DNA of 43,253 nucleotides from assembly GCF_947286155.1 (NCBI RefSeq), contig NZ_CAMYPD010000022.1:1-43253 (forward strand), read 5' to 3'. The stretch is from an uncultured Tessaracoccus sp. Lineage in GTDB: Bacteria > Actinomycetota > Actinomycetes > Propionibacteriales > Propionibacteriaceae. Positions within the stretch are counted from its first letter, which is position 1. Every line of letters begins with the position of its first letter. The position numbers and the translations under genes were made by a program. The notes beneath the pieces were generated by a model. The model did no database searches and was not told the DNA's origin. It saw only the letters and a list, made by a program, of their open reading frames with translations. Positions 32,977 to 40,778 of this stretch are shown here, piece after piece.

Positions 32977-34370
32977 TAGATGGGAACAGCCGCCATCCCT
33001 TCGAGCTCCACGCCGAGCTGCACCAGCGTCGGTTCCTCTCCCGGCCGGCCGATGAGTTGCACGCTCATGGAAAGCCCGTCGGCGAGTGACAGCGTCGGCA
33101 GCGAGAGCGACGGCAGTCCCGCGACGTTCACCACAGCCCCGTGCGGCGAATACTCGCACTGGCGACGGAAGTTGACCTCGGGGTCATCGCCGAACCAGCC
33201 GACCGGTCGCGGGGTGAGTGCCGTCGTCGGGGTGAGCACCGCGTCGAACGGATCGAACGCATCGACGATGGCTTGCTCGTGGTGATGCAGCGTGCGCACC
33301 GCATCCACGATCTCCTGCGCGCTAACCCGTCGCCCCGCCTCGACGAAGCCGCGCGTGAGCGGCTCCAACTGCGACACCTGCTCGTCGGTGAGCCCCAACC
33401 CCGCCGCGTTCGCGTGCCACAGGGTCTGGAACGCCTGCGCGAACCCTGGGAGCGCTGGCCCGGCCACATCTTCGACGGCGTGCCCCGCGTCGCTCAGGAG
33501 CGTCGCCGCACGCTCCATTGCGGCGCTGGCTTCGGCAGAGGCCGGCGTGGCAGCCACGCCCTCCCACGGCGTGAGCCCGTGCAGCACCCCGACGCGGCGC
33601 CTGCGGCCAGGGTGGGTGGCCGCAAGCAGCGAGCCACCGTCGAGTTCCGGACAGCGGAGCGTGGTGTGGTGGAGCGTCCGGCCATCTCGGCGCTCGATCA
33701 GCGCGTCGAAGAGGAGGGCAGCGTCGGCCACGCTGCGCGCCAGCGTTCCGGCCACCGCCAGCTGCCCAAGCGAGCCCTGCCCGTCCATCGCCGGCACTCG
33801 CCCACGCGAAGGCTTGAGCCCGACGACGCCACACGCCGCCGCGGGAATCCGCACGGACCCGCCCGCATCCGAGCCGGGCGCGAAGGGCAGCAGTCGGGCC
33901 TTCACCGCCGCAGCAGCCCCACCGCTCGAACCCCCAGCCCCCAGCCCTGGATGCTCGGGGATGGTGGTGTCGCCATGGAGTTCGCTCGATGTGTAGCCAG
34001 CGAACCCGAACTCAGGCGTGGCCGTTTTCCCCAGCGAGACTGCGCCAGCGTAATCGAACTGCATCGTCAGCGGATCGCTGCGCTCGGCAACGAAGCCTCG
34101 AAACGCGCGCGAACCATACGTGGTGACGGTACCCGCCCGCTGGTGCAGGTCTTTGTCGGCCAGCGGCATGCCGTGGATGACGCCCACCGGTTCGCGGGCA
34201 TCCAATTCCCGGGCGCGAGCCAGCGCTAGCTCGGGCGTGACGAGGGTGAACGCGTTGGTGTGGTCGTCGGCGATGCGGTCCAGGAAATGTCGCGTTACTT
34301 CCTCGCTGCTGAGCTCGCGGCGGCGCAGGGCGTCGCGTAGCTCCACCGCCAACAGCTCGCTCACATCCAT
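32976..34370 (-). CDS. Amidase (amidase signature family)
   Basis: This 464-residue serine amidase has the Ser-cisSer-Lys triad: K73 in PLADKD, cis-Ser S149 in GAGGSSGGAAAAV, and nucleophile S172 in GSDAGGSVRIPAAACGVVG. It resembles GatA in the core but has no glutamine-tunnel partner genes nearby, so it is more likely a general amidase for small amides than a Glu-tRNA(Gln) amidotransferase. The substrate is unknown. A TAGAGT box (34377-34382 complement) ends 6 nt before the ATG. A 24-bp inverted repeat lies some 45 nt upstream. Confidence 0.9.
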   Translation of the reverse strand: MDVSELLAVELRDALRRRELSSEEVTRHFLDRIADDHTNAFTLVTPELALARARELDAREPVGVIHGMPLADKDLHQRAGTVTTYGSRAFRGFVAERSDPLTMQFDYAGAVSLGKTATPEFGFAGYTSSELHGDTTIPEHPGLGAGGSSGGAAAAVKARLLPFAPGSDAGGSVRIPAAACGVVGLKPSRGRVPAMDGQGSLGQLAVAGTLARSVADAALLFDALIERRDGRTLHHTTLRCPELDGGSLLAATHPGRRRRVGVLHGLTPWEGVAATPASAEASAAMERAATLLSDAGHAVEDVAGPALPGFAQAFQTLWHANAAGLGLTDEQVSQLEPLTRGFVEAGRRVSAQEIVDAVRTLHHHEQAIVDAFDPFDAVLTPTTALTPRPVGWFGDDPEVNFRRQCEYSPHGAVVNVAGLPSLSLPTLSLADGLSMSVQLIGRPGEEPTLVQLGVELEGMAAVPI

Positions 34371-34416
34371 GCGCCTACTCTAGGGCGGCGCCCGCCGAGC
34401 TTGGCGCAGCCGATAC

Positions 34417-34495
34417 CTAACCCGATATCCACACGCGTTTCCCGAAACGGGCGATTTTGGCCGGTTTCAGCAAACGCGTGTGGATATCGGGTTAG
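34417..34495. repeat. Perfect 24-bp inverted repeat with 31-nt loop in a divergent intergenic region
   Basis: Arms 34417-34440 and 34472-34495 are perfectly complementary over 24 bp and contain CCGATATCCACACGCGTTT. The loop has a small CCCG-aaa-CGGG hairpin of its own. It lies between the divergent starts of the amidase (34370) and the Grx-like gene (34546), upstream of both, so it is not a simple terminator. It may be an operator, a dispersed palindrome or a miniature mobile element. Confidence 0.9.
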
Positions 34496-34545
34496 CTTTG
34501 CCGTGCTCTCTACGTTCTGCGACGATTACGCAGGTGGCACGCTTC

Positions 34546-34947
34546 ATGTGGTTGATCTGGCTCGCGGGCAGCGCTGTGCTCGTCTGGGCGCTCGCGCAAA
34601 CAGGATGGACGCCCGCCCTCGTCATGGTGGCGGTGGGGCTGTTGCTCGTCGCCTATTGGCTCTCCCCCTGGTACGGCGGCATCTCCCGCAAAGAACGCGA
34701 CGTGCGCGCCCTGCCCGCTGACGAGCGCCGGCTGATCATCTATTGGCGCCCGGCCGATATCTTCTCGACGCGGCTGCGCGGCGGGCTCGGAAAGCACGGC
34801 AAGCGATTCATGTGGATCAACGTCTGGCAGGATTCAGAGGCCGAGCAGCGCGCCAAGAGCCTTGGCGACGGCGTCTACCCGGTGGTGCTCGTCGACGACG
34901 AGGTCTACATCAATCCGGATCCGCGAAAGGTGATTGCACTGCTGTGA
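34546..34947 (+). CDS. Membrane-anchored glutaredoxin-fold protein without cysteines
   Basis: This 133-residue protein has two N-terminal hydrophobic segments (WLIWLAGSAVLVWALAQ and PALVMVAVGLLLVAYWLS), then a glutaredoxin-like domain: RLIIYWRPADIFSTRLR where mycoredoxin-type proteins have YWRPGCPFCxRLR, INVWQDSEAEQRAKSLGDG, the cis-Pro strand VYPVVLVDDEVYINP, and PRKVIALL. The protein contains no cysteine, so it cannot do thiol redox chemistry. I place the start at ATG 34546 with AGGTGG 8 nt upstream. It overlaps the MFS gene (GTGA). The domain assignment is by pattern. Confidence 0.8.
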   Translation: MWLIWLAGSAVLVWALAQTGWTPALVMVAVGLLLVAYWLSPWYGGISRKERDVRALPADERRLIIYWRPADIFSTRLRGGLGKHGKRFMWINVWQDSEAEQRAKSLGDGVYPVVLVDDEVYINPDPRKVIALL

Positions 34948-36113
34948 GTACTGAGGTCCGGCGCGCCCGCTGGGGCGTCACGCTGTGTTTCGTGCTGAAC
35001 GGCGTCGCGTGGTCGACGCTGCTGCCACGCTTCCCCGAGATCAAGGAGTCGCTCGAGATTCGCGACTGGGTGTGGGGGTTCATCATCGCACTGGGGCCGA
35101 TCGCAGGCCTCATGCTGGGCATGTTCACTGCGAAGCTGATGCGACGATTCCAGTCGGCCGGCGTCGCAGTGATGTTCCAGACGTTCGGGATTCTCTGCCT
35201 CAACATTCTGGGCAACGCACCCAACGCTGCCGTGTTCGCCGCCGGGGTGGTGTTGATGATGTCGGCAGACTCCGTCACGGACATCGCTATGAATGCCCAC
35301 GGCTTGCGTGTGCAGCAGCGGTACGGGCGCTCAATCTTCAACGGCTTCCATGCCTGGTGGTCGGTCGGTGCTGTCACGGGCGGTGTCATCGGGTCCGCGT
35401 GCGCACAGGCGCGGGTCGACATCTGGCTGCAGTGCCTCGTCGGGAGTCTCGTGTTTGGCTCGCTCGCGCTCCTGGCCAGGCGGTGGATGCTCGACGGCCC
35501 GGACCCCGTGCCCGAACAAACTGAAGAAGAACAGCAGCGCCGGTTCATTCCGACGTCGCTCCTGCTGCGCCTCGTTGCGCTGGGCCTGCTGGCTGGCTGC
35601 GCCGGCGTCCTCGAGGACGCGTCTGGTTCGTGGAGCCCGATCTACATGCAGCGAATGTTCCCTCACCTCGACCCATTCTTGTGGGGCATGGCGTTCGTCG
35701 CGCTCCAGGGCACCCAGATGGTGGCGCGCTTCGTCGGCGACGCCGTCGTGGATCGCCTCGGCCAACGCTTCACCATCACGTTGGGGATGCTGCTCGCGAC
35801 GGTGGGGCTGGGCGCGGCGGTGTGTTTCCCGTCGCCTGCCCTCGCCCTCATCGGGTTTGCGCTTGCGGGCTGGGGCATCGCGACGGCGTTCCCCGCAGCC
35901 ATGCACGCCGGCGACCAAATGCCAGGGCTCCCGCAGGGCACCGGACTCACCATCGTCACCAGCGTCGCGAGGGTGGGGTTCCTCGTCGGGCCGCCGCTCG
36001 TCGGCACCGCGATTGAGCTTGTGGGGATGCGCTGGGGTTTGATCGTGCTCCCCCTCGCCTCGTTCCTGGGACTCATGCTCACCCCTGCCCTGAGCTCACC
36101 CAAGCGACGTTGA
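34944..36113 (+). CDS. MFS transporter
   Basis: This 389-residue protein has about 12 hydrophobic segments and a short central cytoplasmic loop (RRWMLDGPDPVPEQTEEEQQ). The family is marked by the loop-2/3 region FTAKLMRRFQSAGVAV and a repeated equivalent GDAVVDRLGQRFTITLG in the second half. It resembles the FucP/YbjJ-like MFS subfamily (NAHGLRVQQRYGRSIFNGFH segment), whose members export or import sugars or remain unassigned. The substrate is unknown. The GTG start overlaps the Grx-like stop by 4 nt, implying a two-gene unit. Confidence 0.9.
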   Translation: MSTEVRRARWGVTLCFVLNGVAWSTLLPRFPEIKESLEIRDWVWGFIIALGPIAGLMLGMFTAKLMRRFQSAGVAVMFQTFGILCLNILGNAPNAAVFAAGVVLMMSADSVTDIAMNAHGLRVQQRYGRSIFNGFHAWWSVGAVTGGVIGSACAQARVDIWLQCLVGSLVFGSLALLARRWMLDGPDPVPEQTEEEQQRRFIPTSLLLRLVALGLLAGCAGVLEDASGSWSPIYMQRMFPHLDPFLWGMAFVALQGTQMVARFVGDAVVDRLGQRFTITLGMLLATVGLGAAVCFPSPALALIGFALAGWGIATAFPAAMHAGDQMPGLPQGTGLTIVTSVARVGFLVGPPLVGTAIELVGMRWGLIVLPLASFLGLMLTPALSSPKRR

Positions 36114-36186
36114 GCCGAACACGTCTCCAGGAGGTGTGGCGGCCCGGCGGGGCGAAGCCCCAAGTACGGGCGGTATTCTGGGGCGC

Positions 36187-37863
36187 ATGAGCACTGTGCA
36201 TCCTTGGGTTCAGCACTACCAGGCCGGGGTGCCGGCCGAGATCGAGATGCCCCGCACCTCGCTCGTCGAGATGTGTGAGGAATCGGTGCGGCAGGCGGGA
36301 GACGCCGTCGCGATGGAGTTCTTCGGCCATGAGACGACGTACGCGCAGCTGGGCGACGAGATCGCCCGCGCCGCGGAGGGCCTGCGCCGGCTGGGTGTGA
36401 AGCCCGGCGACCGCGTCGGCCTCGTGCTGCCCAACTGTCCGCAGCACGTCGTGGCGTTCTACGCCGTGCTGCGCGTGGGTGGGGTCGTCGTCGAGCACAA
36501 CCCCCTGTACACCGCCCGCGAGCTGCGACACATGTTCGAAGACCATCGTGCGGAGGTCATCATCGCTTGGGACGTCGCCGTCGAGAAGGTCGACGATCTG
36601 CCGCGTGACCTGGGCGTTCGTCGCATCATCGCCGTGAATCTGCTCGACGAGATGCCCAAGCCGATGCGCTTTGCCCTACATCTGCCGCTGCGCAAATTGC
36701 GCGCCGCCCGCGCGTCACTGCACAAGAAAGCGCCAGGCGCGCTGACCTGGAAAGATCTCCTATCCGCGCCCCCTATCAACCCCGAGCATGGCCGCCCCGA
36801 GCTCGACGACCTCGCGGTGATCCAGTACACGTCGGGCACCACGGGCACGCCGAAGGGCGCGATGCTCACTCACCGGAATCTGTACTGCAACGCGTTACAG
36901 GGGGCGGCGTGGATGCACGACGCGAAGGTGGGGCGCGAGACGAGCTACGCGCTGCTGCCCATGTTCCACGCGTTCGGCATGACGCTGTACCTCACGTTCG
37001 GCATCTACAAGCAGATGCGCATCGTGCTGTTCCCCAAGTTCGATATCGACATGGTGCTGAAGGCGTGGAAGAAATCGCCGGCGACGGTGTACTGCGCCGT
37101 ACCGCCGATTTACCAGAAGACGGCAGCGACGGCGCGCGAGCGCGGCGTCGACATCTCGTCGGCGAAGTTCTGCATCTCCGGCGCGATGGCGCTCACCGAC
37201 GAGATCGTCGCCGACTGGGAATCCGTCTCCGGAGGGCTGCTCGTCGAGGGCTACGGGCTCACGGAGTCGTCGCCCGTCGCGCTCGGCAACCCGTTCGCGC
37301 CGACCAGGCGCACCGGCACCATCGGCATCCCGTTCCCATCCACCGAGATGAAGGTGGTGCGCCCAGATCATCTGGACGAGGAGGTCGCCATCGGCGAATC
37401 GGGCGAGCTGCTCATCCGCGGCCCGCAGGTATTCCAGGGCTACTGGGAGAATCCGGAGGAGACCGCCAAGATGCTGCTGCCGGGCGGTTGGCTGCGTACC
37501 GGCGACGTGGTTGTCCAGGATGAAGACCTGTTCACCACCATCGTTGACCGGGTGAAGGAGCTCATCATCACCGGCGGGTTCAACGTCTCCCCCAGCGAGG
37601 TTGAGCGGGTACTGCGCACTCACGACGCCATCACCGACGCGGCCGTCGTCGGGCGAAAGAATTCTGGCGGGGGTGAGGATGTCGTCGCGGTCATCACGAT
37701 CGCCGACGGCGAGCAGGCACCGTCATTGGAGGAGCTGCGGCAGTTCTGCAAGCAGTCGCTGGCGGCCTACAAGGTGCCACGCGACATGCGCATCGTCGAC
37801 GAGCTCCCCCGCTCCATGCTGGGCAAGGTGCTGCGCAAACAGGTGCAGGAAGAACTGCTCTGA
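36187..37863 (+). CDS. fadD: Long-chain fatty-acid-CoA ligase-like AMP-binding enzyme
   Basis: This 558-residue ANL-superfamily enzyme activates a carboxylic acid as acyl-AMP and then acyl-CoA. The P-loop YTSGTTGTPKGAMLTH is at about 213-228, A5 is VEGYGLTESSP, A7 is WLRTGDVV, A8 is the hinge VDRVKELIITGGFNVSPSEVE, and the catalytic lysine is in RSMLGKVLRKQV near the C-terminus. The chain length of the acid cannot be read. A TATTCT box (36174-36179) ends 7 nt before the ATG. A strong hairpin follows the stop. Confidence 0.92.
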   Translation: MSTVHPWVQHYQAGVPAEIEMPRTSLVEMCEESVRQAGDAVAMEFFGHETTYAQLGDEIARAAEGLRRLGVKPGDRVGLVLPNCPQHVVAFYAVLRVGGVVVEHNPLYTARELRHMFEDHRAEVIIAWDVAVEKVDDLPRDLGVRRIIAVNLLDEMPKPMRFALHLPLRKLRAARASLHKKAPGALTWKDLLSAPPINPEHGRPELDDLAVIQYTSGTTGTPKGAMLTHRNLYCNALQGAAWMHDAKVGRETSYALLPMFHAFGMTLYLTFGIYKQMRIVLFPKFDIDMVLKAWKKSPATVYCAVPPIYQKTAATARERGVDISSAKFCISGAMALTDEIVADWESVSGGLLVEGYGLTESSPVALGNPFAPTRRTGTIGIPFPSTEMKVVRPDHLDEEVAIGESGELLIRGPQVFQGYWENPEETAKMLLPGGWLRTGDVVVQDEDLFTTIVDRVKELIITGGFNVSPSEVERVLRTHDAITDAAVVGRKNSGGGEDVVAVITIADGEQAPSLEELRQFCKQSLAAYKVPRDMRIVDELPRSMLGKVLRKQVQEELL

Positions 37864-37872
37864 GCAGGTTTA

Positions 37873-37911
37873 ACCCGCCTCGTCGAGGCGAAACAGCTCG
37901 ACGAGGCGGGT
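37873..37911 (+). terminator. Terminator-like hairpin after fadD
   Basis: A perfect 15-bp stem (37873-37887 and 37897-37911, containing CCCGCCTCGTCGAG) with a 9-nt loop starts 10 nt after the fadD stop codon. There is no T-tract, as is usual for hairpin terminators in high-GC actinobacteria. Confidence 0.8.
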
Positions 37912-38165
37912 CACCATCATCAGCAACACGCCGAGCTTGCGACGCGTCGATGAATACCCACAACCGTTTAGCGAGTGGGCGCGCTCCGCGCTTGAGCCCA
38001 CTCGTCATCATGTCGATGGGGTTCTTGATGAGCTGGCCAGGCCCGTGCCGGTCTGCTTCGGCTGACCCTCGGCGCTCGGGCAGCTACCTTCGGCGAAGGT
38101 CCTACGTGCCGGTATAGAACAAAATCTTCGCACCTTCAAAAGATGACTGCGCCGTCGAACTGTCT
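37912..38165. other. Non-coding or decayed stretch between fadD and araD
   Basis: I find no supported gene. On the minus strand an open frame beginning near 38011 reads GLKRGARPLAKRLWVFIDAS, which has some protein-like character, but its remainder runs into fadD antisense. It could be a decayed mobile-element fragment. GC falls towards the araD end. Confidence 0.4.
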
Positions 38166-38882
38166 TTACTGTTGCCCATACACGTTCTGGTATCGATCAA
38201 ATAGCGAATCAATGAGATTTTGTTCAATGGGAATCGGATCGCCGAGCTGGCGGGAGATGTGCACCGTTCGAGCAACTTCTTCACACATCACAGCTGCCTT
38301 GACCGCATCGCGCGCATCTGTTCCGATAGTGAACGGCCCGTGATTTTGCATGAGTACAGCACGGCTGCGGGATCCTTGCAACGTTTCGACGATGCCTCGA
38401 CCAATGGAGTCGTCCCCAATGAGCGCAAACGGGCCAACCGGGATCTCGCCACCAAACTCATCGCCCATCATCGTGAGCACGCAAGGAATAGCTTCACCAC
38501 GTGCGGCCCACGCCGTCGCATACGTGGAATGCGTGTGAACCACACCTCCCACATCTTCCATTTGTGCGTACACGTACGCGTGGGCGGCAGTGTCACTCGA
38601 TGGTTTCAGCCTGTCTGCCGTTCCGTCGTCAATCTTCTTGCCATCGAGCGTGCAGACCACCATCTTCTCGGGAGCGAGTTCGTCGTACGAGACCCCTGAC
38701 GGCTTAATCACCAGCAGATCTTCACCGATCACATCCGCGCAACGAATACGCTGGGAGACATTTCCTGCAGTCCACACGACAAGCTCCCATCGAGGCAGCT
38801 CAGCATGCAACCTCGCCACCGTTTCACGGACAGCACCAATCTGGTCCTGCAAGTCACGAGGAAAATCTTCGAGTTTCAGCAT
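38166..38882 (-). CDS. araD: L-ribulose-5-phosphate 4-epimerase-like class II aldolase
   Basis: This ~238-residue zinc-dependent class II aldolase/epimerase has the phosphate-site motif WTAGNVSQRI, VIKPSGVSYDELAPEKMVV, the metal-binding HTHSTYATAWAA (two His) and later QNHGPFTIG (third His). AraD interconverts L-ribulose-5-P and D-xylulose-5-P. SgbE/UlaF are near relatives and cannot be excluded. ATG 38882 is taken as the start (AGGAG 12 nt upstream); ATG 38894 directly abuts that site and GTG 38891 is 3 nt away. No other pentose genes lie nearby and GC is lower than in the surroundings (one 60-nt stretch at 38161-38220 is about 38%), suggesting acquisition by transfer. Confidence 0.85.
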   Translation of the reverse strand: MLKLEDFPRDLQDQIGAVRETVARLHAELPRWELVVWTAGNVSQRIRCADVIGEDLLVIKPSGVSYDELAPEKMVVCTLDGKKIDDGTADRLKPSSDTAAHAYVYAQMEDVGGVVHTHSTYATAWAARGEAIPCVLTMMGDEFGGEIPVGPFALIGDDSIGRGIVETLQGSRSRAVLMQNHGPFTIGTDARDAVKAAVMCEEVARTVHISRQLGDPIPIEQNLIDSLFDRYQNVYGQQ

Positions 38883-39256
38883 TGGTCTCACCATCTCCTT
38901 GCGTTGCGTCCCTCATGCTGGTGAAGCCGTGATGGTTGGCATTGGAGCATCAGGCAGTCACCGCGTGAGCTTCGAGTGTATCTCTCACGCATTTCTCGAA
39001 GACCGCTCCTCATATTGTCGACCCTGCCGATGTTATCGGGGATCTTCTTGCTGCAACGTCCCCGGACATGATGTGCACCGTGTTTCACACGTTCGTCAGC
39101 CGCTACCTCAGGGGCACGGGCCAACGCCTGGTGCGCTACGTTCTTGTTCAACAGCCTTGCTGGGCAGCGCTCATGGTACCCATCCATCGCGAAGTGCCGC
39201 GACCACCGGCGCAGCGGGATCTGTGCTGGCTGGGCTGACCCGCATCGCCGCAGCGA
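38883..39256. other. Gene-free stretch upstream of araD
   Basis: About 370 nt with no convincing gene. The one open frame (39187-38888, minus) has no recognisable features and ends in the araD ribosome-binding region. The stretch probably holds the araD promoter and control sites. The end near 39180-39256 merges with the 3' flank of ogt. Confidence 0.5.
38963..38990. promoter_or_regulatory. Possible operator upstream of araD
   Basis: An inverted repeat with 7-bp arms (GCGTGAG at 38963-38969 and CTCACGC at 38984-38990) and a 14-bp spacer lies about 80 nt upstream of the araD start. Size and spacing suit a dimeric repressor. No regulator gene is adjacent, so this is only a candidate. Confidence 0.4.
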
Positions 39257-39781
39257 CTAGCTCGCGGCGTAGCTGGCACCGTCCGGCTGTTCGAGCGCAA
39301 GCAGAAAGCGTTTCACGTCGAGGCCCCCGCTGTACCCGCCGAGGGTTCCGTCGCTGCGGAGCACGCGGTGGCAAGGGACGATGATGGGCACCGGGTTGGT
39401 GGCGCAGGCGGTGCCGACGGCTCTCGCCGCGCGCGGACTCCCCGCCAACCGTGCCACATCCTGGTACGAGGCCGAGCTTCCGTAGGGAATGCGCGGGAGT
39501 CGTCGCAGCACCTTGCGTCGGAAGCCCGACGAGAGTGCGTGATCGACGGGCACCGTGAACGCGCGAAGCTGGCCCGCGAAGTAGCACTCGAGCTCGCGAG
39601 ACACTCCGTCGAGGCGGCTGTTGCTCTGGCGCGCACGGGCGCGGAGGCGCGTCGAAAGCTGCTCCACCACTGCCTCGAATCCCTCGTACTCGAAGGCGAC
39701 TCTCACCAGCCCCGCATCCGTGGCGGCGAGCAAGAGCGCTCCGACGGGTGACTCCACGGTGCGGTACGCCACGTCACTCAC
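39257..39781 (-). CDS. ogt: Methylated-DNA--protein-cysteine methyltransferase
   Basis: This 174-residue suicide repair protein takes the methyl group from O6-methylguanine onto C137 in the conserved IIVPCHRVL. Upstream of it, the helix-turn-helix with its Arg finger region reads YQDVARLAGSPRAARAVGTA, followed by the NPVPI segment. The N-terminal domain begins YRTVESPVGALLLAATDAG. I use GTG 39781 with AGAGG at about 7 nt; an in-frame ATG at 39814, 1 nt after the recR stop, would add 11 residues and cannot be ruled out. It is downstream of recR on the same strand. Confidence 0.92.
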   Translation of the reverse strand: MSDVAYRTVESPVGALLLAATDAGLVRVAFEYEGFEAVVEQLSTRLRARARQSNSRLDGVSRELECYFAGQLRAFTVPVDHALSSGFRRKVLRRLPRIPYGSSASYQDVARLAGSPRAARAVGTACATNPVPIIVPCHRVLRSDGTLGGYSGGLDVKRFLLALEQPDGASYAAS

Positions 39782-39815
39782 ATCATCACCTCTTGAGCGT
39801 TCGTCGGGGTGCATG

Positions 39816-40424
39816 TTAGGGGACGTCGGAGAACATGGAACGGCGCCCCGAGAATGCGCGCCCGAGCGTGACCTGGTCGGCGTATTCCAAGTCGCCACCA
39901 ACAGGAAGCCCACTGGCTGGGCGTGTGACACGAACACCGAAGTCGCGCAACATGCGCGAGAGATACGACGCTGTGGCCTCACCCTGGGTGTCGGGATCGG
40001 TGGCCAGGATCACCTCTTGGATCTCGCCGTCTGCGAGGCGCGTGAATAGCTCCCTGGTGTGGAGATCGCCTGGGCCACGCCCGTCGATGGGGGAAATGGA
40101 TCCGCCGAGCACGTGATAGAGGCCACGGAACTCGTTGGTGCGTTCGATGGCCACCACATCTTTGGATTCCTCGACGACGCACAGCAGTGAGCGGTCACGT
40201 CGCGGGTCTCGGCAGACTCGACACCGGTCTTCCTGCGAGACGTTGAAGCACACCTCACAAAAGCGGGCGTGCTGTTTCACCTGCTGCAGGGTTTCAGCCA
40301 GCTTGAATACGTCCTCTTCGGGAGCATCGAGCAGGTGGAACGCGATGCGTTGCGCACTGCGGGGACCGACTCCCGGCAGCCTGCTCAGCTCGTCGATGAG
40401 GTTTTGAACGGGACCTTCGTACAA
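39816..40424 (-). CDS. recR: Recombination protein RecR
   Basis: This 202-residue protein has the standard RecR layout: a helix-hairpin-helix LPGVGPRSAQRIAFHLL (16-32), a C4 zinc finger (C56, C59, C68, C71 in CEVCFNVSQEDRCRVC), and a TOPRIM domain (LLCVVEESKDVVAIE, ILATDPDTQGEATASYL). It works with RecO/RecF in gap repair. The start codon is TTG 40424, which directly follows the ybaB TAG with no intervening base. The rare start codon may keep RecR output below that of YbaB. No better in-frame start is near. Confidence 0.96.
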   Translation of the reverse strand: MYEGPVQNLIDELSRLPGVGPRSAQRIAFHLLDAPEEDVFKLAETLQQVKQHARFCEVCFNVSQEDRCRVCRDPRRDRSLLCVVEESKDVVAIERTNEFRGLYHVLGGSISPIDGRGPGDLHTRELFTRLADGEIQEVILATDPDTQGEATASYLSRMLRDFGVRVTRPASGLPVGGDLEYADQVTLGRAFSGRRSMFSDVP

Positions 40425-40727
40425 CTACATCCCCAGCCCGGGAACCTGCGGCATGGCTTCCACGAGCGCCTGGTCTGCCTCAACCTTCGCGGAACGGAAT
40501 GCCGCGATAATCAGGTCTTGCAGCGTCTCGATGTCGTCGGCGGCTTCTGACTTGATCTCGATGCCCGTCATGATGCCTTGCCCATTGAGGGTGACCGAGA
40601 CGAGGTCTCCGCCAGCGGATGCGGTGAAGCTGCGCGACGCCATTTCTTCCTGCGTCTTGGCCATATCTTCTTGCAGCTGCTGCGCCTGTTGCATCAGGGC
40701 GTTCATGTCAAAGCCTTCACCGAACAT
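40425..40727 (-). CDS. YbaB/EbfC-family nucleoid-associated protein
   Basis: This 100-residue protein has a helical N-terminus (MNALMQQAQQLQEDMAKTQE) and the family core SRSFTASAGGDLVSVTLNGQ-like strand segment, followed by EIKSEAADDIETLQDLIIAAF. YbaB proteins are small dimeric DNA-binding proteins encoded between dnaX and recR in most bacteria, as here. An AAGGAAAG ribosome binding site precedes the ATG. Confidence 0.93.
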   Translation of the reverse strand: MFGEGFDMNALMQQAQQLQEDMAKTQEEMASRSFTASAGGDLVSVTLNGQGIMTGIEIKSEAADDIETLQDLIIAAFRSAKVEADQALVEAMPQVPGLGM

Positions 40728-40778
40728 GTGCTTTCCTTTCGTGGGGCTAGGGCCAAGTGTATGAGGTTCGACGGCGGA

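Noticed and set aside
37694..38011. Minus-strand ORF beginning MMTSGLKRGARPLAKRLW
   Set aside because: Only its first ~25 codons lie outside fadD; the rest is fadD antisense. I could not match it to a transposase family with confidence.
38888..39187. Minus-strand ORF of 99 codons upstream of araD
   Set aside because: No ribosome binding site, no recognisable motif, and it runs into the araD translation start; treated as non-coding.
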